The notes: generated from the sequence alone by a model not told the origin. A stretch of DNA of 64,000 nt from Sphingobacterium sp. SYP-B4668 (GCF_027627455.1 NZ_CP115483.1:5332001-5396000); one strand, 5' to 3'. Counted from the stretch's first letter, positions 47,221-56,480 are shown. Numbers and translations are program-made.

Positions 47221-48107
47221 TATTTTAGGTACAAATTATATAAGACACTTTTATCATACAACGTCAATTCCGGGCGCAAATCATTGATGATAAATTTTCT
47301 TTTGAATGCGACGATTGCCGCACCCAAATTCCGAGTGTCATAACCAATAATCTTCAAGGCATCAACGGCGTTAAAATCAGTTGGAGGTGTCATCAACATA
47401 CGTTCATCGTACCAAATCCCGAATCCCCTTTCCGCCAATCGCTTCCAGGGAAACAGTGCACTCGGATCATTCTTACGCGTAGGTGCAATATCCGCATGTC
47501 CAATAAAATTAGCAGTAGGGATATCATAATTCGTCTTCAACGTGTCCAACAATGTCATTAGCGCATTGATTTGAATATCAGAAAACGGCTCCTTTCCGTT
47601 ATTATCGAGCTCAATACCCAGTGATACCGAATTCATGTCCGTAATAGAACCCCACTTACTTACCCCCGCATGCCAACCCCTTAAATAATCATTCAGCAAT
47701 TGATACACTTCCCCTTTCTTTCCAATCAGGTAATGTGCGCTTACTTTTGTGTGGTCTAATGTAAATGTTCGAAGCGTCTGTTTGATACTATCTTGGGCTG
47801 TGTGATGGATAACAATATAATTCGGCTTCCGGATGTCAAAATGTATTGCACCTACCCAATCTAGGTCCTTCCGCAGTCCTCGATTCTGCAAGCTCGTTAC
47901 TTTATCTACGACAACAGGCTCTGGAATAAGACGCGCACTATCCTCAAGGACCTTAGGTTCGGGTAATGTTGTCGTCAGTGTAGACGCTATTTCTTTGACC
48001 TGTGCAGTATATTGCTTGTTCGTCTTCGAGTATTGATTGCTCTTACAGCAGACCATACCTAAACACGAGACGATGGCACCTATAAAAACATAGGAACTTC
48101 TATTCAC
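47217..48107 (-). CDS. N-acetylmuramoyl-L-alanine amidase (Amidase_2)
   Basis: A 296-residue lipoprotein-like cell-wall hydrolase. The N-terminus has a hydrophobic signal ending CLGMVCCKS. The amidase domain (about 95-245) shows IVIHHTAQDS (zinc His), SAHYLIGKKGEVYQLL, LGIELDNNGKEPF and IGHADIAPTRKNDPS (zinc His and catalytic residues). It cuts the bond between MurNAc and the peptide stem. The stop codon of the DUF3078 gene upstream touches its start. Confidence 0.88.
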   Translation of the reverse strand: MNRSSYVFIGAIVSCLGMVCCKSNQYSKTNKQYTAQVKEIASTLTTTLPEPKVLEDSARLIPEPVVVDKVTSLQNRGLRKDLDWVGAIHFDIRKPNYIVIHHTAQDSIKQTLRTFTLDHTKVSAHYLIGKKGEVYQLLNDYLRGWHAGVSKWGSITDMNSVSLGIELDNNGKEPFSDIQINALMTLLDTLKTNYDIPTANFIGHADIAPTRKNDPSALFPWKRLAERGFGIWYDERMLMTPPTDFNAVDALKIIGYDTRNLGAAIVAFKRKFIINDLRPELTLYDKSVLYNLYLKY

Positions 48108-49159
48108 TATTTCGGCAAATTAAATGTTAAGCCTAAAGCCAAAGACTCAGAAAATTGAATTTCTGCTTTTGTCTTACCTTTGGCGATGTCATCACTATCA
48201 TACAACACAATACCATTCAAATTTACATTGACGACTCTCGAAACTTTAGCCGTTAACCATACATCCAAACGATGGCTAGGATCGGTAATCTTCTCATAGT
48301 TTGCAAATAGATTATAACGGCTTTTGAGATTGATATTTTTAGACAAATTCTTATCTAAATTAGCTGTAATCTGAAAAGCGAGGTCATTTTTAAAGGTATT
48401 ACCCGCTTTAACACCAAACTTATCCGCTTGATCCTTTTCAATCGTTTGGCCTGGATATTTTTCAGCATATTGCTGAACGGTGAGTGGCTTTATACGATCG
48501 TCCAGAATAAAGGTTTGTCGCGCAGTACCTGTACCAAAACGTACCGACAAAGAATTGTCGGGCTTGTATTCCAAACCGAAAGACTCCGTCAAATACCCTG
48601 GTGCCATAAAAGCCGAAATTACCCCTGTAATACTATCTCTTCCTGAAACTTTGCTTGTACCATAACTATTACCAACATCAAATTGAGATTCAAATGTTAG
48701 TGATGTAAATAAAGACCAACTTTTTGATAGCTTATAGGCCAGTTTATTGTCCCAAAAAATACGGTCATTATTCTTCTTGGCCATCTGATCCTTGTTTTTC
48801 ACCTTACCGTATTTCAAGTCAACTTCTGTTACGAAATTAAAATCATTTCTATTAAACTCTGACTTATGCCATGTATTTATTCCTAAGGCCAAAGAGTTGA
48901 CCCCACCACCACTCCAACTATCGCTAAATGCCGCTTGATTAGCATTGATACCAAATCGGGTCCAATGCTTCCAATAATCCACCTCCAAAGAGAGTTTCGG
49001 AATCGGCACATCAATCGGCTTGATATTTAACTTCTGTTGCTTGTTGTTATTGGTGATAGAATCAGGCTTAGCTCTAAGTTCCTTCAGGTTCACCTGAGCG
49101 TCTGCCTTTTGAGCCAGAAAGCCCATAAATAGAAGAAAACCGTAGAATTTTATTTTCAT
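48107..49159 (-). CDS. DUF3078 domain-containing outer-membrane protein
   Basis: A 350-residue protein with a signal peptide (cut near AQKADAQ, residue 22). The DUF3078 motif is visible in WTRFGINANQAAFSDSWSGG followed by GVNSLALGINTWHKSEF, the rest being amphipathic strands typical of a Bacteroidota outer-membrane barrel. No function is known for the family. Its stop overlaps the start of the amidase by one base. Confidence 0.85.
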   Translation of the reverse strand: MKIKFYGFLLFMGFLAQKADAQVNLKELRAKPDSITNNNKQQKLNIKPIDVPIPKLSLEVDYWKHWTRFGINANQAAFSDSWSGGGVNSLALGINTWHKSEFNRNDFNFVTEVDLKYGKVKNKDQMAKKNNDRIFWDNKLAYKLSKSWSLFTSLTFESQFDVGNSYGTSKVSGRDSITGVISAFMAPGYLTESFGLEYKPDNSLSVRFGTGTARQTFILDDRIKPLTVQQYAEKYPGQTIEKDQADKFGVKAGNTFKNDLAFQITANLDKNLSKNINLKSRYNLFANYEKITDPSHRLDVWLTAKVSRVVNVNLNGIVLYDSDDIAKGKTKAEIQFSESLALGLTFNLPK

Positions 49160-49181
49160 AATAGCTGTTTTGTTAAATCAA

Positions 49182-49946
49182 TTATTTATAGGGTTCTATA
49201 TCTAATTTTATTTCCGGAAGCAAAGGTAAGCGTTTTAAAGCAGGATTAGATGTAAACTGTTCGTAACTTGATCGAATATATGCAGTCATCTGGTATTCCG
49301 ATGCAGAAATAACGAAATAATAAGATGGTCTATATTGAACCATAAAGTCTTTTAAATACTCGTCCTGCAATCCTGTTATCTTACTAACCAGCGCTTGGGT
49401 AAATTTATAATCGATTATATTCTCCTTATGATCGTTCTCAATAATACGCGTCAATCGTTTTGCATTCTTTACTTCTCGACTAAACAGGCTATAAATAGCA
49501 TTAATGCTAACCCCGGCTCCAGTAGGTCCTACTGAAAATACACTCCCTGGGTCTGCCAGTCGATATGCTTTGTTAAAGCTTTCCCGTTCCTCCTTAAAGA
49601 CTTGCTCTGGAGTCTTACGTCCCATTACAGACACCTCGTCTAGATATATTGTCGCGCGTCTCAGATAAAAGAGTAATACTGGCCTATCGTCCATCGTAAG
49701 GGTGTCCGAATGAAACCCTTTCGAACTCGCGATCAGAACATCGCCCTTCTTAGCCCGTATACTGAATTCTCCTCTCGTGTTGTTATAAACCTCTTCTTCG
49801 CTATTTATATTGGTAATGTTTACCTTGGCAATACGTTGCTTTGTATCGCTATCAAAAACTATTCCTTCAACCTGCTTCTGCGCAAAAAGAGTTTCGTTTT
49901 TACCAACAAAAATTAACAGAAATAGGATATAAAGGCTTGATCTCAC
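49182..49946 (-). CDS. Carboxypeptidase-regulatory-like domain protein
   Basis: A 254-residue exported protein. The signal peptide is MRSSLYILFLLIFVGKNETL..AQ; residues 25-100 form a CarboxypepD_reg-like beta-sandwich (GIVFDSDTKQRIAKVNITN, TRGEFSIRAKKGD). The C-terminal part (about 110-254) has no named domain. Such proteins are periplasmic or outer-membrane attached in Bacteroidota and often pair with envelope machinery. It is in the minus-strand run with DUF3078, 22 bp upstream of it. Confidence 0.78.
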   Translation of the reverse strand: MRSSLYILFLLIFVGKNETLFAQKQVEGIVFDSDTKQRIAKVNITNINSEEEVYNNTRGEFSIRAKKGDVLIASSKGFHSDTLTMDDRPVLLFYLRRATIYLDEVSVMGRKTPEQVFKEERESFNKAYRLADPGSVFSVGPTGAGVSINAIYSLFSREVKNAKRLTRIIENDHKENIIDYKFTQALVSKITGLQDEYLKDFMVQYRPSYYFVISASEYQMTAYIRSSYEQFTSNPALKRLPLLPEIKLDIEPYK

Positions 49947-50010
49947 AACCGTAAAACTACATTTTCAGATGTTAATTTTGAAATATTTAACAACTTTTCA
50001 CGATTACTGC

Positions 50011-50847
50011 CTATCTGGAGATGACGAGCAGTTGCCCTACAGATAAATCATCGGCAATTAAGCCATTAAGCTGCTTGATTTCTTCGATAGAGACATTATA
50101 GCGCTTACTGACGGCATAGAGGGTGTCTTTAAGCTGTACTTCATGTATCCGCATCGCTACAGGACTCTTGATTTTTTCTGATTGTACGGCTGGCTCCTGA
50201 ACGATTTTCTCTTCAATAACATGGTCGACAACCTCCTCTCTTCTCTCTTTTTCGACAAAACTCTCCGCCCGGTCGTATTTATAAAGTTCGTATCGATCAA
50301 TCATATCAATCAACAACTCAGCATAGCGTGGATTAGTAGCATAACCGGCAGATTTCAATCCCTTTGCCCAGCCTTTATAGTCGTCTTTATCAAGTGTAAA
50401 AAGCTTCTCATACCGCTTTCTCAACAAAAACTGTGAGTGGTCTTTAAACGATTGCTCTGGATTGTCATACACACGAAAACAATCATTTTCATGGTCATCA
50501 GGTCTGGTTACGCTCTTTCCGTTCCACACCCCACCACATTTTATACCAAAGTGATTATTAGCTTCTTTAGCCAAATAGCTATTTCCATTTCCAGATTCTA
50601 AAAGCGCTTGCGCCAATTTAATGCTTGCAGGAATTCCATACTGATTCATTTCAGAAATAGCAACCCCCTTGTACCGCTCAATATAAGTTAGGCCAGACAT
50701 ACTTGTCCCGCCTGTGCTTTTAGAGGCTCCAGAAGACGTCGTCTTACTGGTTTCTCCATTTTTGCCCACCAACACGGTGCTTCTCTTACTTGAACATGAC
50801 GAAACGATAAGCATCACCACGACGGACAAATAGACGAGTTTATTCAT
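50011..50847 (-). CDS. Glucosaminidase-domain lipoprotein with C-terminal LysM
   Basis: A 278-residue lipoprotein (lipobox IVSSCSS). The glucosaminidase domain (about 50-190) shows KLAQALLESGNGNSYLA (catalytic Glu), ANNHFGIKC and YATNPRYAELL. A LysM peptidoglycan-binding module follows at the C-terminus (VQLKDTLYAVSKRYNVSIEEI and LNGL). It should cleave the glycan strand of peptidoglycan at GlcNAc. A second glucosaminidase gene lies 45 bp upstream. Confidence 0.9.
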   Translation of the reverse strand: MNKLVYLSVVVMLIVSSCSSKRSTVLVGKNGETSKTTSSGASKSTGGTSMSGLTYIERYKGVAISEMNQYGIPASIKLAQALLESGNGNSYLAKEANNHFGIKCGGVWNGKSVTRPDDHENDCFRVYDNPEQSFKDHSQFLLRKRYEKLFTLDKDDYKGWAKGLKSAGYATNPRYAELLIDMIDRYELYKYDRAESFVEKERREEVVDHVIEEKIVQEPAVQSEKIKSPVAMRIHEVQLKDTLYAVSKRYNVSIEEIKQLNGLIADDLSVGQLLVISR

Positions 50848-50892
50848 TTTTAGATTGACAGCTAATATCTCTTATTGGGGTTTGATTGGAAT

Positions 50893-51465
50893 CTACCTTA
50901 AATTACTTGATGTTCCCTGTGAAACTTCCTGTTCTGTACGGTTAGCTACCAAAGATTTGCTTGTGGCATTCGGTCGATCCAGATTATCCAATTCATACCT
51001 ACGAATCATTGAAAGTACTTGGGTTTTCCAGCTTTTGCTGTGCGAATACCCCGACCTTGCGATTCCATTAATCCACGCTTGGTAATCCAAGGCATCGTAC
51101 TTATCAAAAAGTTTCTGGGTAGCGCTTCTCCGTTTTAATAATCCAACGAAATCGTGGTAGGAGTCTAGGATAGAGGAATATCCTTTATAGGATGACCGAA
51201 TGGCCTTACTATTGTTTTTGCCCTTTATCCCAAAATGGTTGTTGAGATGTTTGGCAACCTTGCTATTTCCATTGGCACTCTCGTGCATAGCAATCGCTAA
51301 GATTACTGAGGCAGGAACACCATGTTCACGGCTCAGCTGTTGTGCGATCTGCTTGTGCTCTTCGACGTATGAAGTCGGAGAAAATTTTTGAGCAAAAGTG
51401 TATGTTACACTAGCTAAACTCAAAAACAGCACAAGAAGATACTTTCTAATGTTTCTTTCTTGCAT
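50893..51465 (-). CDS. Glucosaminidase-domain protein
   Basis: A 190-residue exported glucosaminidase-fold protein with a signal peptide (ending FAQ, about residue 25). The catalytic-domain motifs match those of the next gene: ILAIAMHESANGNSKVA (Glu), LNNHFGIKGKN and GIARSGYSHSKSWKTQV. It lacks LysM. The pair probably arose by duplication and acts in cell-wall turnover. Confidence 0.88.
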   Translation of the reverse strand: MQERNIRKYLLVLFLSLASVTYTFAQKFSPTSYVEEHKQIAQQLSREHGVPASVILAIAMHESANGNSKVAKHLNNHFGIKGKNNSKAIRSSYKGYSSILDSYHDFVGLLKRRSATQKLFDKYDALDYQAWINGIARSGYSHSKSWKTQVLSMIRRYELDNLDRPNATSKSLVANRTEQEVSQGTSSNLR

Positions 51466-51487
51466 AATAAATCATTTAGTCCACAAC

Positions 51488-52123
51488 TTACTTTTTGCGC
51501 AAAACAAAAAGTCCATCTCGAATAGGTAAGATTAATTTATCAACCCGTTGATCGCTTTTTAACTGTTCGTTCAACTCGAGAATTTGCTTCGTTTGATTGT
51601 CCGGATTCCCTTGCAGCACTTTTCCCTTCCATAAAACATTGTCGATCATAATAAGCCCTCCGGACGGAACTCGATCGACCAGTAAATCATAATATTGAAG
51701 ATTTCTCTTCTTATCTGCATCAATAAATACCAAATCAAACTGTCCCGGTATGTTATCGATGACCTGTATTGCATCACCTATATGATAACGAATTCGATTG
51801 TCAAACAATGACTCTTTAAAATAACCTCGAACTCGTTCTTCCAATTCTGCATTAATATCAATTGTATGGATTTCTCCATCCGTTTGCAGCCCCTCTGCCA
51901 AACATAATGTTGCGTAGCCTGTGAAGGTACCAATCTCCAAAATGCGATTGGGTCTTGTCATCTTACTCAAAAAAGATAAAACCCTTCCTTGATAATGTCC
52001 CGACAACATGTGGGGCATCGTTTCTTTCAGATAGGTCTCCCGATTGATTCTTTTTAGTAACGCAGATTCTTCGTCACAAGTATGTTCTAAGTACGTATTT
52101 AACAGTTCTTCGGACTGATGCAT
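51488..52123 (-). CDS. O-methyltransferase, class I SAM-dependent
   Basis: A 211-residue methyltransferase of the caffeoyl-CoA/catechol O-methyltransferase family. SAM-binding motif I is ILEIGTFTGYATLCLAEGL near 63, the acidic ligand follows in GEIHTIDINAE, and the metal-binding motif is VFIDADKKRNLQYYD near 140. The substrate is not known. It is 22 bp upstream of the shorter glucosaminidase gene and separated from folE by 148 bp containing a hairpin. Confidence 0.9.
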   Translation of the reverse strand: MHQSEELLNTYLEHTCDEESALLKRINRETYLKETMPHMLSGHYQGRVLSFLSKMTRPNRILEIGTFTGYATLCLAEGLQTDGEIHTIDINAELEERVRGYFKESLFDNRIRYHIGDAIQVIDNIPGQFDLVFIDADKKRNLQYYDLLVDRVPSGGLIMIDNVLWKGKVLQGNPDNQTKQILELNEQLKSDQRVDKLILPIRDGLFVLRKK

Positions 52124-52181
52124 GGATGCAAATGTAAGTAAGCCAATCCAAAATACAAAAACAAAAAATCACATAAAACTA

Positions 52182-52237
52182 AAAGTCAGGCATTTACATT
52201 ATTTTGCTCGTCACAAAACATGTAAATACCTGACTTT
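52182..52237 (-). terminator. Inverted repeat after folE
   Basis: AAAGTCAGGCATTTACAT at 52182-52199 pairs with ATGTAAATACCTGACTTT at 52220-52237. It lies just beyond the folE stop on the minus strand and likely ends that transcript; the T tract is poor, so it could be regulatory instead. Confidence 0.5.
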
Positions 52238-52270
52238 CTAAATGAAGCAATAATTGCTGTATTTACGGGA

Positions 52271-52903
52271 TTAAATCAAATTAGCCGTGATTAATCTTAA
52301 AAATTCAGACCTAGTCACATCATTCTGAAAAGCTCCAGTAAATGCAGACGTTGTCGTCACCGAATTTTGCTTTTGTACACCACGCATAGCCATACACATA
52401 TGCTTACACTCCATCACAACAGCCACCCCCTTTGCTCCCAAAGTCTCTTGTATACAATCTCGGATTTCGTTTGTAAGACGCTCTTGTACCTGCAATCTTC
52501 GCGCAAAAATATCCACTACTCTTGGGATTTTACTGAGTCCGACGATATGGCCGTTTGGAATATAAGCGATATGGGCCTTTCCGAAGAATGGGAGCATGTG
52601 GTGCTCACATAAAGAGTAAACTTCTATATCCTTTACAACCACCATTTGGCTATAGTCCTCTTCAAACATAGCCGCTTGCAACACCGCTGCAGCATCCTGT
52701 TCATATCCTTGGGTTAAGAACTTCAACGCCTTAGCTACACGCTCAGGTGTTTTGAGTAGCCCCTCTCTTGTGGGGTCTTCACCCAACGCCTGAAGAATAT
52801 CCGTGTAATGTGTTGATATCCTATCCACATGTACTTGGTTGTACTGATCTATCTTGGTGTATCCATCCATCTCTTCATGGTCCAAGCTTGAAGAATCATT
52901 CAT
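52271..52903 (-). CDS. folE: GTP cyclohydrolase I
   Basis: A 210-residue homodecameric zinc enzyme that converts GTP to 7,8-dihydroneopterin triphosphate. Zinc ligands and active-site residues are seen in SLCEHHMLPFFGKAHIAYIP near 100 and VVMECKHMCMAMRGV near 165; GLSKIPRVVDIFARRLQVQE is the family signature. The length is normal. The pterin-synthase gene lies 18 bp upstream, so both make pterins from one mRNA. Confidence 0.96.
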   Translation of the reverse strand: MNDSSSLDHEEMDGYTKIDQYNQVHVDRISTHYTDILQALGEDPTREGLLKTPERVAKALKFLTQGYEQDAAAVLQAAMFEEDYSQMVVVKDIEVYSLCEHHMLPFFGKAHIAYIPNGHIVGLSKIPRVVDIFARRLQVQERLTNEIRDCIQETLGAKGVAVVMECKHMCMAMRGVQKQNSVTTTSAFTGAFQNDVTRSEFLRLITANLI

Positions 52904-52921
52904 GAGTAAACTATTAAAGAT

Positions 52922-53335
52922 TTATTCGCCGAAGTATTCGACATAATTATTTTCTGTTTCTACTAATTTCACGCAATGCAACAGTACGTTTCGCTCTGCA
53001 AATAATGGCCTTAAGACGTCAAATATCGCTATGGCAATATATTCGGTTGAGGCTAGCTTACCTGCCATAAAATCAACATCCAAATTAACGTTGCGATGAT
53101 CTAGTTTTTCTATGACATGTTGCAATATGACCCGCTTCATTTCTTTCAAGTCGATCAGAAATCCGGTTTCTGGATTCACCTCTCCTTTTACCGTTACAAA
53201 AAGCTCGTAATTATGCCCATGCCAGTTCGGATTACTGCATTTACCAAAAACATTTTCGTTCTCTTCCAACGACCAATCTGCCCGATAAAGTTTGTGAGCG
53301 GCACTGAAGCGCTCGCGCCGTGTAATAAAAATCAT
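52922..53335 (-). CDS. 6-pyruvoyl-tetrahydropterin synthase/QueD family protein
   Basis: A 137-residue zinc enzyme acting on dihydroneopterin triphosphate, the folE product. Zinc His are in FSAAHKL and HGHNYE; the catalytic Cys precedes the latter as CSNPNWHGHNY, that is Cys-x5-His-Gly-His, the spacing of tetrahydropterin-type PTPS rather than the Cys-x3 of QueD. The catalytic Glu is in VETENNYVEY. The start at 53335 is the family start; the frame to 53512 is open by chance. The -7 box (TATCTTTG, 53350-53343) lies only 8 bp before it, so its mRNA leader is very short. Confidence 0.88.
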   Translation of the reverse strand: MIFITRRERFSAAHKLYRADWSLEENENVFGKCSNPNWHGHNYELFVTVKGEVNPETGFLIDLKEMKRVILQHVIEKLDHRNVNLDVDFMAGKLASTEYIAIAIFDVLRPLFAERNVLLHCVKLVETENNYVEYFGE

Positions 53336-53420
53336 AATGCCACAAAGATAAGGCTTTGCGTTCAGAATTATGTAAATATTAGTATTATTGTGGTCTAGGA
53401 ATGGTCTTATAATTATGCTA

Positions 53421-54041
53421 ATGAAAATACTTATTGTCGCAGCAACATCGTTCGAAATACAACCCCTCTTAAACGCCCAAATCCTACCATATCCGATAGA
53501 TACGTTGATCACTGGGGTCGGGATGACCCAAACGGCCTACACATTAGGAAAGCACTTGGCATTAAACTCCTATGACTTAATTATTAATCTAGGTATTGCA
53601 GGTTCTTTCGATCGTAATCTGAAAATAGGAGAGGTCGTTGAGGTAACCGAAGATCGATTTGCAGAGTTAGGCGCCGAAGATGGAGAGTCTTTCCTTTCGA
53701 TAGAAGACCTCGGATTCGGAGTCTCAGTCTTTCGCCCTATTCCTTTTGACAACCCTCCTTTTTATCCCCCTCTTTTGAAAAAAGTAAATGCCATTACCGT
53801 CAACAAGGTGCACGGACATGAGCCCAACATTGCGAAATTAAAAAATCAACATCCCGATGTTGATTTGGAATCAATGGAAGGTGCAGCAGTATTCCTCGCT
53901 GCCAATGGGCAACAGATTCCTAGTATACAGATTCGCGCTATATCCAATTATGTTGAACAGCGCAATCGCGAAAGCTGGGACATCCCGTTAGCTATTAAGA
54001 ATTTAAACACGGTCGTCCTGGAGTGGCTATCCCCTTTATAG
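53421..54041 (+). CDS. mqnB: Futalosine hydrolase
   Basis: A 206-residue nucleosidase of the futalosine menaquinone pathway that releases hypoxanthine (or adenine) from futalosine. Seen: TGVGMTQTAYTLGKHL near 30, LGIAGSFD near 60, and DLESMEGAAVFLAA near 155 with the catalytic Glu of the nucleosidase/MTAN fold, then AISNYVEQRNRESWDIP near 178. Starts at 53415 or 53421 (MKILIVAAT) differ by two residues. It is divergent from the pterin-synthase gene with 85 bp between the start codons. Confidence 0.9.
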   Translation: MKILIVAATSFEIQPLLNAQILPYPIDTLITGVGMTQTAYTLGKHLALNSYDLIINLGIAGSFDRNLKIGEVVEVTEDRFAELGAEDGESFLSIEDLGFGVSVFRPIPFDNPPFYPPLLKKVNAITVNKVHGHEPNIAKLKNQHPDVDLESMEGAAVFLAANGQQIPSIQIRAISNYVEQRNRESWDIPLAIKNLNTVVLEWLSPL

Positions 54042-54183
54042 ATTCTACAATAACCGAACCCTTTGCTAGCTCATATTTTGGTAAAAAGGATCTCAAGTCA
54101 TATAAATTTGACAGCTCAAACCTTCAAAATATCAATAAATAATAGTAGTTTTGCGTATTAGAATTTGACACTATTTACAACTG

Positions 54184-55170
54184 ATGAGAGAAATACAATT
54201 CAGAGAAGCACTTCGCGAAGCCTTGAGCGAAGAAATGCGTAAAGACGAAAAAATATTTTTAATGGGCGAGGAAGTAGCTGAATACAACGGCGCCTATAAA
54301 GTAAGTCAAGGGATGCTTGACGAATTCGGACCAAAACGCGTTATCGATACACCCATTGCAGAGCTTGGTTTTGCTGGTATTGGTGTAGGATCAGCGATGA
54401 ACGGTCTTAGACCCATTATTGAGTTCATGACCTTCAACTTTTCGTTGGTAGCAATTGATCAAATAATCAACGCAGCCGCTAAAATACACTCCATGAGTGG
54501 CGGTCAGTTTTCTTGTCCGATAGTATTCCGCGGCCCCACAGGTAACGCGGGACAACTAGGAGCACAGCACTCCCAAAATTTTGAGAACTGGTTTGCCAAT
54601 ACTCCTGGTCTGAAAGTCGTCGTTCCGTCCAATCCATACGACGCTAAAGGGCTATTGAAATCCGCCATCATTGATCCAGATCCAGTTATTTTCATGGAAT
54701 CAGAGGTCATGTATGGTGATAAAGGTCATGTCCCGGAAGAAGAATATTATCTAGAAATCGGAAAAGCAAATGTGGTAAAAGAAGGTACAGACGTAACTGT
54801 TGTATCCTTTGGAAAAATGGTGCCACGTGTAGTCATTCCTGCGATTGAAGAGTTAGCAAAAGAAGGTGTAAGTGTAGAATTGATTGACTTACGTTCTGTA
54901 CGTCCGATTGACTACGCAACCATCATTGAGTCTGTTAAAAAGACCAATCGCCTTGTAATCGTTGAAGAAGCTTGGCCATTAGCTTCCATCTCTTCTGAGA
55001 TTACGTACAAAGTACAACGTGATGCTTTTGATTACTTAGATGCCCCTGTAACCCGTGTGACATCTGCAGATGTTCCACTTGCTTATGCTGCAACATTGGT
55101 TGAGGCCTCACTGCCAAGTATTACCAAAGTAGTTAAAGCCGTTAAAGAGGTCGCATACCTAAAAAAATAA
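54184..55170 (+). CDS. pdhB: Pyruvate dehydrogenase E1 component, beta subunit
   Basis: A 328-residue subunit of the thiamine-dependent decarboxylase of the pyruvate dehydrogenase complex. Typical motifs are LMGEEVAEYNGAYKVSQG near 26, DTPIAELGFAGIGVGSAM near 56, and SMSGGQFSCPIVFRGPTG near 104, then GAQHSQNFENWFANTPGLKV. The C-terminal transketolase domain follows (VELIDLRSVRPIDY). The alpha subunit is not adjacent. A possible -7 box TAGTTTTG lies at 54146-54153. A terminator follows the stop. Confidence 0.95.
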   Translation: MREIQFREALREALSEEMRKDEKIFLMGEEVAEYNGAYKVSQGMLDEFGPKRVIDTPIAELGFAGIGVGSAMNGLRPIIEFMTFNFSLVAIDQIINAAAKIHSMSGGQFSCPIVFRGPTGNAGQLGAQHSQNFENWFANTPGLKVVVPSNPYDAKGLLKSAIIDPDPVIFMESEVMYGDKGHVPEEEYYLEIGKANVVKEGTDVTVVSFGKMVPRVVIPAIEELAKEGVSVELIDLRSVRPIDYATIIESVKKTNRLVIVEEAWPLASISSEITYKVQRDAFDYLDAPVTRVTSADVPLAYAATLVEASLPSITKVVKAVKEVAYLKK

Positions 55171-55190
55171 GGAAAATTATAATACATTGG

Positions 55191-55224
55191 GAAAGCCCTT
55201 CAGCACATGAGGGGCTTTCTTTTT
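55191..55224 (+). terminator. Terminator after pdhB
   Basis: GAAAGCCC pairs with GGGCTTTC across a 13-base loop and is followed by TTTTT. Confidence 0.85.
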
Positions 55225-55245
55225 GACTACTTAAATTATAGACCA

Positions 55246-56001
55246 ATGAAAAAATCTCTATTACTCCTTTTAACCGGCTCATTTTTAACACTATCCGCAT
55301 TTGCCCAAAAGCCTGTAACCCTGAGAGCCAATCCCCCGATCGGAAAGATTATCCAAATGGATATGGGCCTCAAGACCGATGTCGATGGTCCACAAAGCAT
55401 TATTATGGATATGAAGATGAAAATGGAGGTAAACCCAAAGGAATTAGCCGAGGAGCAAATTACGCTAGAAACCACCGCCCGTTCAATAAAAGCACAAATT
55501 AATGCCGGCATGATGACGCTGGACTATGATTCGGAAAAAGAGCAGACGGACGAAATGGGTAAAATGTTAGCACAACAATTCGCCTCCATCTTAAATAAGA
55601 CCATCATATCAACCATGACCACACGAGGAAAAGTTATCGATGTGGTGCTGCCAGATAATATTGGCCAACAGATAGATAAAAATTCCTTTACGAATATTTC
55701 GACTACCTTTCCAGAGACACCTGTAAAGATTGGGGACTCTTGGGAGAGCGAGGTTGAGTCAGGGGAATTATTCGCAAAGATTATCACGACTTCTACCTTT
55801 AAAGAAGAAACCTCCGAAGGTTATAAAATTGATATTTCAGCCAAAGTGTTAAATGAAGCCAGTGAGCAAATTGGATCTACTTTGGGTTATTATTTGATAG
55901 ACAAGGAGTCCAACATGACTAAAAAAGCACAGCTCACAACAGCCGTTCAGGTAGAAGACAACAAGGTCATCACCGAAATCAACATCACCAATACACTGTA
56001 A
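55246..56001 (+). CDS. DUF6263 family secreted protein
   Basis: A 251-residue protein with a signal peptide (MKKSLLLLLTGSFLTLSAFA, cut after AFAQ). The mature part repeats Met/Lys-rich beta segments (MDMGLKTDVDGPQS, MDMKMKMEV) and ends with DSWESEVESGELF and EINITNTL, the layout of DUF6263 proteins of Bacteroidota, function unknown. It starts 75 bp after the pdhB stop, beyond the terminator, so has its own promoter. The start at 55246 is preferred over 55207. Confidence 0.8.
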   Translation: MKKSLLLLLTGSFLTLSAFAQKPVTLRANPPIGKIIQMDMGLKTDVDGPQSIIMDMKMKMEVNPKELAEEQITLETTARSIKAQINAGMMTLDYDSEKEQTDEMGKMLAQQFASILNKTIISTMTTRGKVIDVVLPDNIGQQIDKNSFTNISTTFPETPVKIGDSWESEVESGELFAKIITTSTFKEETSEGYKIDISAKVLNEASEQIGSTLGYYLIDKESNMTKKAQLTTAVQVEDNKVITEINITNTL

Positions 56002-56028
56002 AATCCTTACAGACAAAATACGCACACT

Positions 56029-56059
56029 AAAAAAGGCTCACCATGGTGAGCCTTTTTTT
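56029..56059. terminator. Bidirectional terminator
   Basis: AAAAAAGGCTCACCATGGTG pairs perfectly with the remaining half, a palindrome with A and T tails, shared by the convergent DUF6263 and gcvH genes. Confidence 0.9.
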
Positions 56060-56083
56060 CTTAATACTTGTACACTAAAAAAT

Positions 56084-56464
56084 TTAAGCGTTAATTTCTT
56101 CTTTATACTGATCAGCAGACAATAAAGCATCCACTTCAGCAGGATTAGATAACTTTACACGAATAATCCAACCTTCGCCGTAAGAATCAGAATTAACCAA
56201 CTCCGGTGATGCATCAATTGCTTCGTTAACAGCCAAAACTGTTGCCGTCACTGGCATAAACAAATCTGAGACTGTCTTTACAGCTTCTACCGTGCCGAAA
56301 ACCTCGTTTGCAGCCACTTCATCTCCTACCGTATTGATATCTACAAATACGATATCGCCCAATTCACGTTGCGCAAAGTCCGTGATACCAATTACGGCTT
56401 CATCTCCTTCAACACGAACCCATTCGTGATCTTTCGTGTATTTTAATTCTGCTGGAAAATTCAT
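56084..56464 (-). CDS. gcvH: Glycine cleavage system H protein
   Basis: A 126-residue lipoyl carrier that shuttles the aminomethyl group between P, T and L proteins. The lipoylated Lys is in FGTVEAVKTVSDLFMPV near residue 63, and the conserved HEWV and GITDFAQRELGDIVFVD precede it. The promoter is clear (56481-56511). No other gcv genes are adjacent. Confidence 0.96.
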   Translation of the reverse strand: MNFPAELKYTKDHEWVRVEGDEAVIGITDFAQRELGDIVFVDINTVGDEVAANEVFGTVEAVKTVSDLFMPVTATVLAVNEAIDASPELVNSDSYGEGWIIRVKLSNPAEVDALLSADQYKEEINA

Positions 56465-56480
56465 AATCTTTATTTTTCTC

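Noticed and set aside
54146..54153. Full promoter for pdhB
   Set aside because: The TAGTTTTG -7 box is fine but no TTG or TTTG lies at a suitable distance upstream, so only a possible -7 is mentioned in the gene entry.
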